Both the position numbers and the translations under genes were made by a program. From positions 95,233 through 159,232 of the forward strand of contig JABLUY010000057.1 in assembly GCA_013306675.1 (NCBI GenBank): DNA of 64,000 nucleotides. Direction: 5' to 3'. Under the pieces are notes generated by a model that was not told the origin of the DNA, made no database searches, and saw only the letters and a list, made by a program, of their open reading frames with translations. The stretch comes from Thraustochytrium sp. TN22. Its lineage: Eukaryota; Sar; Bigyra; Thraustochytrida; Thraustochytriidae. This document shows positions 45,101 to 55,011 of this stretch, in pieces (within the stretch, counting starts at the first letter, position 1; each line of letters starts with the position of its first letter).

Positions 45101-48100
45101 TTTGCCGCACGCGCTCAGCAAGATCAACCGCGTGCATTTTGGCCTGCTCAACCCGCGCGACCTGCGGCGCGCGCTGGCGCTCGACCCGAACATGCCGGAG
45201 TCGCGCCGCCTGTTGGCCGTCCCGTTCGTGGGCAAGGACGTGCCGAGCCGCGCGTCCGAGTTCGCGCACCCGGACGTGATCATTGGCCTGGCCATTTTGG
45301 CCTACCGGTACGAAGGTCTGCGGTTCACGGACTTTATGAGCGTGCTGGAGGGCCTGCGCGCGCGCGTGGAGACCGAGACTGGGCCATACCGCAAGCGCGA
45401 GGCATGCAAGCTGTACTCGCGATGGGTGCGGCTTGCAGGCGGCCGCGTGCGCGGCGAGCTGACGCCCCAGCAGCAGCAGCAAGAGTCGAAGCACGGCGAG
45501 GGCGGCGCGGATGATGATGACGATGACGACGACCTCGACCTCCTCATGATGAACGGCTGGGAGGCCGAGGGCGAGAAGGAGGCGCGTGCCGCGGCGGCGG
45601 ATGCAGCGGCCCGCGAGCGCCTCAAGACGGTGGTACAGCGCGCCGCGTACCTGGGCGGGACGCGGAGCGACGAGGAGATCTTCCAGGACATTTGGCCGCT
45701 GCAGCTCGTGGACTTGCGCGACACGGAGCAGGTGCGCGTGCTGTACCGGCTGCTCTGGTGCCTGCCGCACGTGGTGGAGCACTATCTGGACGACTACGTC
45801 TTCCCGCAGACGTGCCGGCACCAGGGCCTCAAGTTGTCTGCGTGTGGGCAGGCGCTGGGTGGCGAGCTCCTGTACGACCAGCGCTTTGGCTTCTCCGGCA
45901 CGCCGTCGGACCTGCTGCCCGTGGAGCTGGGGCGGTGCCACTACGAGGCCGGATCGGATGGCAAGATGATGCACCTGCTGACGTCGCCCGAGGTGGTCTC
46001 GTACGAGGTGCTGGACCTGCAGTGGTCGGTCCTGGGCGTGTTGGACCTGGTGGCGCAGGCGCGCTCGCCGGGCTACCACGCGTTGCTGGACACGGGCGCG
46101 CTCATCACGGGCATGTCAAACCTGGAGGTGGCCGCCTACTTGCTCCGTGCCGGTCTGGAGGACCACGAGGGCGTGGTGTTTTTGGACGAGATGGACCGCA
46201 AGATGATTCTGCTGCGGCACGGGTGGCGGGTCATGGATCTGGAGCAATGCGGGCTGCCCAAGCACCGGCGGTTCTCGTTCTATGACCAGATCCACACGAC
46301 CGGCATGGACATTAAGCAGAGCCTGGGCGCCAAGGCCGTGCTGACGCTGGGCAAGGACATGAGCTTTCGCGACTACGCGCAGGGCGCCTTTCGCATGCGC
46401 GGCATCGGGCAGGGCCAGACGATCCACCTGGTGGTCATTCCCGAGGTGCTGCACCTCATGGAGGCGGAGCTGGGCAAGGCGAACAAGTCCGCGCCGGCGC
46501 CGGCGCCCGAGCTGCAGGCTGTGCGTGCCGCCATCGCGAGCGCCGAGGTGAACGTGACCAAGCGGGAGGTGGGTCTCCTGCGCGCTGTCTGCGGGTGGCT
46601 CGTAGTGAACTCGATGCACTCGGAGCGCCTGCAGTTTAACCTGCTGTGCGAGCAGAACGTGCGCAATGTGTGGCGCAAGCAGGCCTTCAAGACCATGATT
46701 CAGGACTTTGCGGACGGCCAAACGCGCTTCGAGCTGCAGGGCGGCCGGTACTCGCGGCACGTCAAGACTCGATTCACGCCGGACGGCCACGAGCGCCTGG
46801 CCCTGGCAGAGAGCGTGGAGGTCTTCCGCGAACGCGTTGACTACAGTGTGGCGAACGTGGTGCCGCGGCCGCGGCCGCTCGCCGACAAGATCGCTAGCCT
46901 GATCCAGTCGCACGAGCACTTCCTCACCGGGCCGGAGGACATCACGCAGGTGTCGGAGATCCAGCGCATGGTGGCGAACATTGACGCGCGCCAGCCTGGC
47001 AAGGCGGAGAAGTGGCACAAGTCGGCCGAGGAGGTGGAGGCGGAGATCCAGCAGGAAGTACTCGAGGAGGAGGAGGTTCTGCAAGGCCAAGATGCGGCAT
47101 TTGACCGCGAGCAGGTCCAGGAGCAGGAGCAGGAGCAAGAGCAGGAGCAAGAGCAAGAGCAGGAGCAGGAGCAGGAGCAAGAGAAGGAGCAGGAGCCGGA
47201 GATTTTCCAGAAGAAGCGTTACAGCACGGGCGAGTACCTCAAGCCGTGGGATGTGGGGACGCTGGCGCTGCAGCCGGCACAGGAGCTCCAGGGCTTTTAC
47301 CCGGCGTCCGAGTTTGCCGTATACGCGTCGTCGCGCATCAAGGCGACGCCCATCAACTTTCCTGACTACCTCTACGTGTCGAGCAACTACTACAAGAAGC
47401 AGTGGTCGCTCAACACGCACAAGCGGCTCAAAAACGTGGTCATTGTCCTGGACTGGATCCCGGATACCACGTTGTTGCGCCTCGGGGTCGAGGAGACGGG
47501 CGGCCAGGACGACCTGCAGCAGCAACAACAACAGCATGCTAGCAGCGGACCTGGCGTGGCGTCGATCCTGAACCTGGGCCAGGACGGCGTGGGCGGCGGT
47601 CAGGCGCAGTCGCGCGCGCGCGCGCTCACCAAGGAGCAGGAGGAGACGCTGCTCAACACATTCAAGCTCTTTGACGGTGGGCGCGGCTTCATCACGCCGC
47701 AGCAACTGCGCGAGGTCCTCCTGACCATGGGCGTTGAGGTGCAGAGCAACCGCGAGCTGCACGAGATCGTTGACGTGGTCATCAAGCGGCGGCGCGGGCG
47801 CGAGCGCGACCCCGCGCTGGCCGGCCAAGACGAGCTGGAGCGCCGCATCACCTTCACGGACATCAAGGACCTGGTGCGCACGCGCGCCGTGGAGCAGGTG
47901 GAGTCCGGACGGTTCTTTGTGGCCGTCTCGCTGGCCGAAGCCGAGACGCTGCGGCGCATCATGCACGCCAAGACGACCATCTCCGTGCAGGGCTCGGTGC
48001 ACAAGAGCTTCGTGGAGCACTCGAACGCGGCGCTGGCGCTGCGGCTCCTGCGCGGCAGTGCGCGCGAGGGCGTGGGCGCCGAGTCGCTGGTGTGCATCGA

Positions 48101-49643
48101 CGAGTCGGCCATGTTCCGCGCTGGGCGCCGGTACCAGACGCTGACGGCGGCGCAGTGCCTTCGGTTCATGAACTCGGAGATGTGGTACCAGGACCGCGAG
48201 CTGAGCGCGCTCCTGCAGGCGATCCAGGACAATTCATGCAAGGAGCGCGAGAAGTGGTTCAACGACGTACGCAGCTGCCGCCGCCGCAAGCAGATGTCAG
48301 CGGCGTACGCGCCGGTCGCCAAGCTCTTCACCACGCCTGACCAGTACCACCTGCTGCAGTACCGTGCCACGGTGGCGCGCATCCGCGAGTTGCTGCTGGC
48401 GCGCAGCATGTTTCTTTTGGACGCCTTCCGCGCCTTCGACTCGGACGGCAACGGGCAGATCGGCTGCACCGAGATGTACTCTGCGCTCTCCTGGCTCGGC
48501 CTGCACCTGACAGCGGCGCAGGTTCAGGACTTTGTGCGCGAGATGGGGCCCGGCAAGTCCGGCTACGTGAACTTTGTCGAGTTCAAGGAGGCGCTCATGG
48601 ACCCCGAGCTCGGCGATGCTGACCCCCTCGTGGGCGGCGACGCCACCGACGCCGACGCGGTCGCCAAGCAAGCCGACGCCATCCTCCGCTCGCAGCAGCA
48701 GCAGCAGCAGGCCCAGCAGCAGGCCCAGCAGCAGGCTGGCGGCCAGTTGCGCGAGGATGACCCCTTTGGTCTGCTCGCCGGTGGCGGCGGCGGCCAGAGT
48801 GGCGCCGAGGACGGCGGCGTCACGCGCGCCGACGACATCTTCCAGCGCATCGTCATTCCGCGCCAGCAGATCGCGGAGCTCAGTGAGGTGGACGAGAACT
48901 TCCGCACCAAGCAGGAGGGCCCGATCGAGGTCAGCGTTCTGCGCGACATCACCTTTGCGCTCGTGCGCCACGCTGCCTTTGTCAAGTTGTGGACCACGCG
49001 CAGTCTCAAGACCGTCGTCTGGGGCGCCTCGGTCTGGCGCCCCGACACGGAGCTCGCCTGGTACTCGAAGCTTGGCCGCACCAAGGAGCTCATCTGCCTC
49101 GGCCATGTTGCCACCCGCGGCTACGTGGACCCACACAAGACCAAAGACAAGGTCACCGGCAAGTATATTGACCGCCTCGTGCTGGAGATCACGGACAAGG
49201 GCGTCATGGGCCTCTCCGGCAAGAAGCGCCACCGGGCCATCGTCTCCAAGGTCCTCCCGCACCCATCTCGTTTCCACTTGGTCTGGAGCAAGACGCAGGG
49301 TTCCAAGCCCCTCTTTGTATGGGAGGGTGTGCCCCCGTCGCGTGACTTCGTCTCCCTCGGCCACGTTTGCACCGCAACCTCCAGCCCTCCCCCGCTTGAC
49401 GCTGTGCACTGCGCCCCGCGCAACTGGGTCACTGTTTCGGACAAGCCACCTCAGCTGGTCTGGGAGGACACCGGCACTGCCGGCCGTCCGGGCTCTCTCT
49501 GGACCGTCACCTCCATGAATATCCTCGTCGGCACCGACGGCCACAACCCGCCCAAGGGGCCCTTTTATGAGTTCGCCTTTCCGCGCTGGCTCTGCACCAA
49601 CGACTTCCGCGCCATCCCAATGGACGCCAGCGGAGCAGAGTGA
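33903..49643 (+). CDS. Giant 5,246-residue DUF3638/DUF3645-type helicase-like ATPase with EF-hands and Vps62-like C-terminus
   Basis: One uninterrupted frame. Map: globular N-terminus (1-240); Ser/Pro/Gln low complexity with polyQ (about 260-760); a short collagen-like stretch (about 761-792); long conserved helical regions with acidic inserts; an ATPase core with P-loop GAGKTT (Lys3396), DEVD (3563-3566), FSGT (3997-4000) and the motif-VI-like QGAFRMRGIG (Arg4164, Arg4166); a Glu-Gln repeat (about 4403-4433); a degenerate EF-hand near 4583; a canonical EF-hand loop DSDGNGQIGCTE (4846-4857) and a second at about 4882; and a C-terminal Vps62-like region (about 5020-5230: SVWRPDTELAWYSKLG, CLGHVATRGY). 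Fungal and oomycete DUF3638/3645 relatives are of uncertain function (some are automatically labelled ubiquitin hydrolases). Probably a cytosolic Ca2+-responsive ATPase scaffold; function unknown. Confidence 0.85.
35868..36183 (+). repeat. PolyQ / Gln-Tyr-rich CAG-CAA repeat inside the giant gene
   Basis: CAG/CAA repeats encode QQQYQQYQQQ-type sequence followed by an uninterrupted run of about 20 Gln. It is a prion-like, probably disordered segment, and a likely site of length variation. Confidence 0.9.
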
Positions 49644-50445
49644 AAGGCTCCCCAAGTACTACTTTTTTTTAACTTTGAGTAGCGAGCACGCTGGTGTTGA
49701 AGTGCAGTGGCACCACCGAATAAACTTATAAAGTACAAACGCACTCTGGCAATCACAAGACGCGTCGTGGAAAGAATAGCCACGTTGCTTTCCCATATTC
49801 GGGCAGACCTACAAGCGCTTGTTGGACCCAAGCCGGGCGGCCAGCGCTCGGCGGCCGTACGCGGTTCCTTTTTCTCTTTCTCTCTCACTCTCTCTCTCTC
49901 TCTCTTTCGTCGTAGAAGCAAGCCAAAGACAACATGTGTTGTTCAAGAGCCTCGAAACGTGCAGCTCCACCTAAACGGTGGGTAGCCGAGGCCGACCACG
50001 CAAAGGCGGATTGGCCAAACCTGGGAATGGGCCTTGGCGTCGGACCTTGCTCGTTGCTTTTGATGATCCAAAACGCTGCTCCGCCTGGACAATCACTCTC
50101 TACGGAGGTCGCAGTCCGGCGTGGCGCCTTTTGCTGCACAGAAGAGGGTCCTCATTCTCAGTCTACCTTAAGACGCGGCGAAAAGGGTCCTCATTCTCAG
50201 TCTACCTTGGGACGCGGCGAAAAGATCAGGCCGGAATATCCCAATCCCATCGCCCTAGACGGAGTTTAATCAGGATAGCCATATTATCCCTAGTAAATCG
50301 GCTCTCCTGCTTGCGCTCGACTGACCTGTTGCTATCATGATTCTAATCATTTTTGGAACTTTCAACTACTGGGTTTGTATGGAAGCGTAAAGTGTTGGTC
50401 ACTTCCGACTGGCCTGTGCGGATGCTGAGGCCAACTTGGGCTGCA
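49644..50445. other. Spacer downstream of the giant gene
   Basis: No gene supported. It is less GC-rich than the coding parts, with a CT microsatellite (about 49876-49906) and a 39-bp direct duplication at 50146-50223. The right part flanks a degenerate transposon. Confidence 0.55.
50146..50223. repeat. 39-bp tandem direct repeat (two copies)
   Basis: Two adjacent copies (50146-50184 and 50185-50223) of gggtcctcattctcagtcta plus 19 more bases. They differ at two positions (aa versus gg). Confidence 0.9.
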
Positions 50446-52312
50446 TCAAGGGCACGATGGACTCGTGCTGAGGCTGCTGCGAGAGGATCTTGAACTATGG
50501 CTTGATGGGGTGTCGGTGTAGCTGGCTTGGGCTACGTGGTCGTTCCTGCTCTGCGCTGTAGGGGTACCGGACGAGGCACTGGCGCTGCTCGAATCGACAT
50601 GATCGAGGCAAATGGGCGAAGGTGTTCCGTTGACGTTTGTCTTGCGCTTCTTGAAGCCTTCGTGAGGCTCGACGCGCACGCGCGTGTGCCACTTGGAAAA
50701 GCAGGTTGTGCGTTCATTCTTTCTCATGAACACGTGCAGAGGCACACCGCAGATGGTGCAACGACGGTGCGTTTGCTTGCCGCAGATGACGCAGAGCCGC
50801 TTGGCGGGAATCCTCTTGTGGTTGGCGTTGAAGGATGCCTTTCCCGCTGCCTCTGAGTCATGTTGCAGTGCGGCATCGAGGCGGATGTCGCGGGCTTGGC
50901 CGTGGTTGAAGAACTTCTGCAACTCGGGGGTTCGCTTGCGCTTACCGGCGGTCACGAGGTCCCTCGCCGCTTCCCTGGTGAGCCCAGTGGGCTTGGGCAT
51001 GCTTGGCTGCATGTTGAACTCCACCTGCGCCGTATCGAGCTGCCTGCTCCTGTAGACGTGACGGACCATGTCGACAGTGAGGCGGAACGAGACAGTGCTG
51101 AGCGCTTCAGAGCGGTTCACCTTGTCGCGGAGGGCCTTTAGCCCGTCGCTGTCTTCGAGGTTGCTCTTCCTCGCAGCCTGTAAGTAGCGGTAGACCACGA
51201 TGGCGTTGACAACGAGCTGCTTGTACGTGCGCAACGCGATGTTCTGGTCGCAGCTCAGATTCATGCACTGCGTGTTGGTGATCTGCTCCACGTACTGTGT
51301 GCTTCCGTCGACGCCGCCCTTTGCGACGTTGTATAGCTCCTGCGGTAAGCACTTGATGACATGCACGGGCCGCATGGGCCCCTTCAGAGCGACAAGCTTG
51401 CGCATGGCGCGCCACAGCCGGAAGTGCGAGCTCAGCACCGCCCCCTCCTCCTCGCCGAAGATGGCAGGTGGCTTGGGCGGCGCACCCGCTGTCGATGCTC
51501 TGGTGCGCCCATGTCGTGAGCTTGTCCGCCCACGGTTTCAGAGCGCGCTCCATGGCGAGCCGGGCGTCCGGAGGCACTTCAACGAGGCAGGCGTACAAAC
51601 ACGAACTCGTGCTGGCAGCAACGTAGAGCACGTGATCGATTTGGAGGACCACAGCTTGGTGCAAGACTTGCGCGCGGTGCTCGGCAGGTATGGCCTTCCA
51701 CCAAGTCTCGTCCCCCACGTGTTCATCTGGGTGCTCACGATACGTGCGTCTACCGCGCCTCCAGGCGCGACGCGCGTCTTGATCTCGACGCTGCATAGTA
51801 CTGACGATGCGTCGCACTCCGCGCCTGGAAGCCGGACGCGAGCGACTCCATCCGGCGAGACTGCGAGCCCCGGAACGGTCTTGTGCTGAATGAGGCCGAC
51901 CTCGAACATGCACTCGCACCACGCGTCGGTTCGTCGACCAACGCAAGTATGTCTTCGAAGTCTTGCTGCGCAGCGGCCTCAGCACGAGCATCCTCGTCGC
52001 CAAGCTCCTCTCCTTCTTCGTCTTCGTCCCCTGTGTCCCGCTTGTCCAGGGGCACGAACTCGCTGTCGCTGTCGCTGTCGCTGTCGTCCTCCACGCGGTG
52101 GTTAGGCCTCGCCGATGCCATGATGTCGCAGTGCGGGCCCGACTCCACGTCCAAGCGCTGCGGCAGGGGCGTGCGAGCTGAGAGCAGGCACAAGGCACCC
52201 GCCAGGGCCGCCTGCAGCCGCGCGCCGCAGCGCCTGCGGCTCCAGCGCGCTCCGCGACGAAGTCGCGCGCGAGCTCCCCCCAAAGCCGCTCTGGGCGAAC
52301 TGCCGAGCTCAT
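50446..52312 (-). pseudogene. Decayed transposase-like element with YqaJ-type nuclease and piggyBac-like C-terminal features
   Basis: Read right to left, protein-like pieces occur in successive frames. An acidic N-terminus lies at about 52120-51900 (DDSDSDSDSEFVPLD). A YqaJ/PD-(D/E)XK-like nuclease follows at about 51909-51600 (FEVGLIQH, LAVSPDG, VEIKT), then changes frame and continues as IPAEHRAQVLHQAVVLQIDH and VLYVAAS...CLVEV. After another shift, a 330-codon open frame at 51438-50446 holds YNVAKGGVDG, resembling the piggyBac YN--MGGVD segment, and a zinc-ribbon-like C-terminus (CVICGKQTHRRCTICG...CFSKWHT). At least two or three frame changes within 1.9 kb and no full DDE core argue for a relic. 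No confident terminal inverted repeats were found. A spliced intact gene is the less likely alternative. Confidence 0.6.
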
Positions 52313-52486
52313 CTCATCCTAACCACCACGCCTTCGGCCAAAATGAATAGGGGGCAGGAGCCTTGGGTCGCTTCGAGTGGGCCTCTTCAAGCTCGGCCCC
52401 ATCGCTGCGTTTTTGATCGAATGCGGAACTAACTTCGCCAGACTCTAGGCCACTTTTTTGGAGCAAATCGGGAGTAAAGTACCCTC

Positions 52487-53691
52487 TTAATACGCTTTAG
52501 TGCCCCCTGTGCCGGGCGTCACCGAGGGACCCCCGCGTGGTAGGCGGATACGAGTAAGCATAGAGGTGTGATTGGGATATAGACCCACGCCACAAAAGAC
52601 GAGGCAGGTCCCAGCCCAATGCTGCAGCGAGAACGGGTTTTGGAAGTAGACCACGCTAACGATGATGCTGAGGAACTTGCGCAGCGTGATGGTCATCGTG
52701 CAGGTTAGGGTTGACGAAATGGCAGTGAGCTTGTAGACATAGGAGATGCACACGAATTGCGAGAGGACGTTGCCAAGCAGGAGGACGTAGAGCAGTGGAC
52801 AGTTAGCCACCACACCAGGTACCCAAGGCAGCACCGCGTCCGCCAGCATCGGAGCGGCCTGCGACAGCTCGGTGCTCAGCGCGGGCGAGGCCTGCCACGC
52901 CTGGGCGTGCTCAAGAATGTCCTCACCGCGGAAGATGACAAAGCCCGGCAGCGCGAGCGCATGCGAGTAAAACTTGAGCTCCTCCGCGTGCTTGCCCCAG
53001 CGCCGGTAGCCGGCCTCCTGCATGTGGCCCAGTAGAGCGCTTCCAAAGAGCGCCACCGTGAGCAGGCCGAGCCCGAAGAGCCACTCTGTGAAGACGTTGT
53101 CGTCGCTGGTCGGGGCCGCCGTCGCCGCCGGCGCGGCCTCGTCCCCGCAGCACGCGCTCTTGGATGTCAGCTGCTGCTTGTGCTGCGCGTCGGCCCACGT
53201 TGTGAGCAAGATGCCCGCCGAGACCAGCAGCACGCCCTGCACCTGATGGCGCGCATAGGACCTCCCGAAGCCCAGCGCGCCGACCAGCAGGGAGGCTGAG
53301 AGACTGCTCGCCCGAAACACCATGTGCAGCGGCATGGAGATGTGGTACTTGTGCGCCAGGTTGTTGAGCAGCGACACTATGAAAAAGGTCGCCGTGATGG
53401 TGACGTGAAACCACAGCGGGATGGCGCGGCGCCGCAGCCCGCTCGTGTCCATGGCACCGGACAGGCCTGTGACCGCCACGAAGGCGAACTGCGCCAGCGT
53501 GATGAGCCCGCCTGCACCGGGATCCCGCACCGTGATCATCTCCTGCGTGCGCCAACAGAGCGAAGGTCAGTGTTACACCGGCAGGGCGAGTCGAGCGCCG
53601 GCAGGCGCTAGCCACGCACGAGGAAGACCACGTTCACCATGCAGCCCGCCAGAATGCCGGCCACGCTACGCGGCACCGACTCGGCCGCCAT
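52487..53691 (-). CDS. SLC35B4: SLC35B4-type nucleotide-sugar transporter (UDP-xylose/UDP-GlcNAc class), two exons
   Basis: Exons 53691-53620 and 53542-52487 (minus strand) give 375 residues. Exon 1 encodes MAAESVPRSVAGILAGCMVNVVFL and exon 2 continues EMITVRDPGAGGLITLAQF; the junction reproduces the family motif N(V/I)-FLE------PG-G---T-AQF. About ten hydrophobic segments follow, with FFIVSLLNNLAHKYHISMPL and HMVFRASSLSASLLVG (the MPLH-FR region) and the C-terminal TCTMTITLRKFLSIIVSVVYF and WAGTCLVFCGVGLY. These proteins exchange UDP-sugars for UMP across Golgi or ER membranes, supplying glycosyltransferases. This fits a genome rich in secreted, probably glycosylated proteins, but no operon-like link is implied. 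The exact sugar cannot be predicted. Stop TAA at 52489-52487. Confidence 0.88.
53543..53619 (-). other. Phase-0 intron (77 nt) of the SLC35B4-like gene
   Basis: Minus-strand donor GTGCGT directly after ...NVVFL, branch-like CTGAC with the A at 53567, acceptor GCAG at 53543. Splicing is required to restore the conserved first transmembrane segment. Confidence 0.85.
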
Positions 53692-55011
53692 GGCGGCTGG
53701 TGAGCGAGCGCTCGTCGGCAGCCCGACCTGCGCCGCCGCTGCTGCCGCTGCCTGCGTCTGCGCGCCGGTGCGTCTGCGTTTCGCGCAGCCGTCTGCCGCG
53801 AGTGCCAAGTCTGCTGCTTCAGGCTGCCAGAGAGGCCGAGAGCGGCCGCGCCCTGGCTGGCACTGCTGCTGATCAGAAGGCAAGGCAAGATCAAGCGCGA
53901 GCGAGGCTCGCGGCGGTGCTGGTCAGGGCTGGCCGCTGAGCAAGTCAACACCGTTGAGCTCGACTTGCAAATGTCTTTGCAAACCTTCGTGACGGGAGTG
54001 GCGTGAAACAAGCTGTGCCTGGCCAGGAAAAGCTGACCGCTGAAGCTGCGAGGCTCGCGGCAAGCGCATCCTTCGAGTCATTGTGAGATGACCGCTTCAC
54101 TCTCCCGCATTCCGCCCCGGCGGCAGGACGGCTTCATCATGATTGCCGCCAGCTGCAGACACGGGCAAGCCGTGCTGGCGAGAGAGCTGTACGGCCAAGC
54201 GGAGAAGTTGTAAACAGCGGGCCAGGTCAGGTCTGCTCGCTTGATTGTCAGGAGGAGAAAGGACTTGTTGGTCTGAATCGCGCGCATGGGTGACTCCAAG
54301 GACACTGAGGTCTGTGGTAAAGTGTCAGACACACAGGCAGGTCGCAAGGCGCGCACTACTTTCGACAGCGCACATACCTGAGCTCCACGAGGACAAGGTT
54401 GCTTTACAGCGCGCCTTTCCGAGGGATGCAAGCCCGCCACGGCTAATTGTGGTGTCAGCGAGGCTATACGTAAGCTCATCGCCATTTCTACATTCCTTGC
54501 GATGCCGCCCTTTTGCCTCTCGCGCCTCGATGTACAGGCGCAGAACGCCGAAAAGGTCCGCACGCTTGCGTGCGCGCTTGCGTGGCGCGATTCGCGGCTA
54601 CGAGCGCGCACAAAGGTCGAGCGTGGTGGGCGAGCGGCGTTTTGATCTTGACAGCGGTGCAGAAGGGGTACCTGGTACGTGGTACCATACCATGGTACGC
54701 GGCAGTGCTGCGCCCATCTGAGCGGGAGCTTACCGTTCAAGCGGCCTCAAAGCCAGCAGACGACAGCGAGTCCAGCCCGGCCAGGCAACGGAACATCGTC
54801 TCTGACCCCGGTCTAGCTAGCGAGTCGACGTCATCAAGCACGAACAAGGAAAGAGTGTGGAATGACAACAACTGCCAGTGAAGGTTGAATCAAGAACCCC
54901 CTTTCTCTCAGGCTCTAGGCTATTACTTCTTTCCCTCTCCTCTTTCCCGCTGTTGTTCTCTCAGGCTCTTGTCGCTCTCTCCTTTTTCTCTCTGCTCTTT
55001 CTCTCTCTCTC
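53692..55011. other. Spacer between transporter and ROCO-TIR genes
   Basis: Two overlapping open frames of 158-220 codons occur on opposite strands (about 54078-54740), but neither has recognisable protein features. It contains a cluster of GGTACC/GGTAC words at 54668-54700 and a CT-rich tract at about 54940-55015 that overlaps the end of the next gene. No gene called. Confidence 0.5.

Noticed and set aside
43794-48020. Antisense open frames of 761 and 634 codons inside the giant gene
   Set aside because: They are Arg/His/Leu-rich mirrors of the plus-strand frame caused by GC-rich third positions. No domain is seen in them, while the sense strand is clearly conserved protein.
50266-52490. 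TTAA at 50266-50269 and 52487-52490 as possible piggyBac target-site duplications
   Set aside because: Sequences just inside the two TTAA sites do not form convincing terminal inverted repeats, and the right TTAA overlaps the stop codon of the transporter gene.
54668-54700. GGTACC/GGTAC cluster resembling a palindrome
   Set aside because: It is a set of short overlapping palindromes, not a longer perfect inverted repeat, and has no associated gene feature.
54078-54740. 220-codon minus-strand and 158-codon plus-strand frames in the spacer before the ROCO gene
   Set aside because: They overlap each other and neither shows domain, targeting or repeat features, so neither is called a gene.
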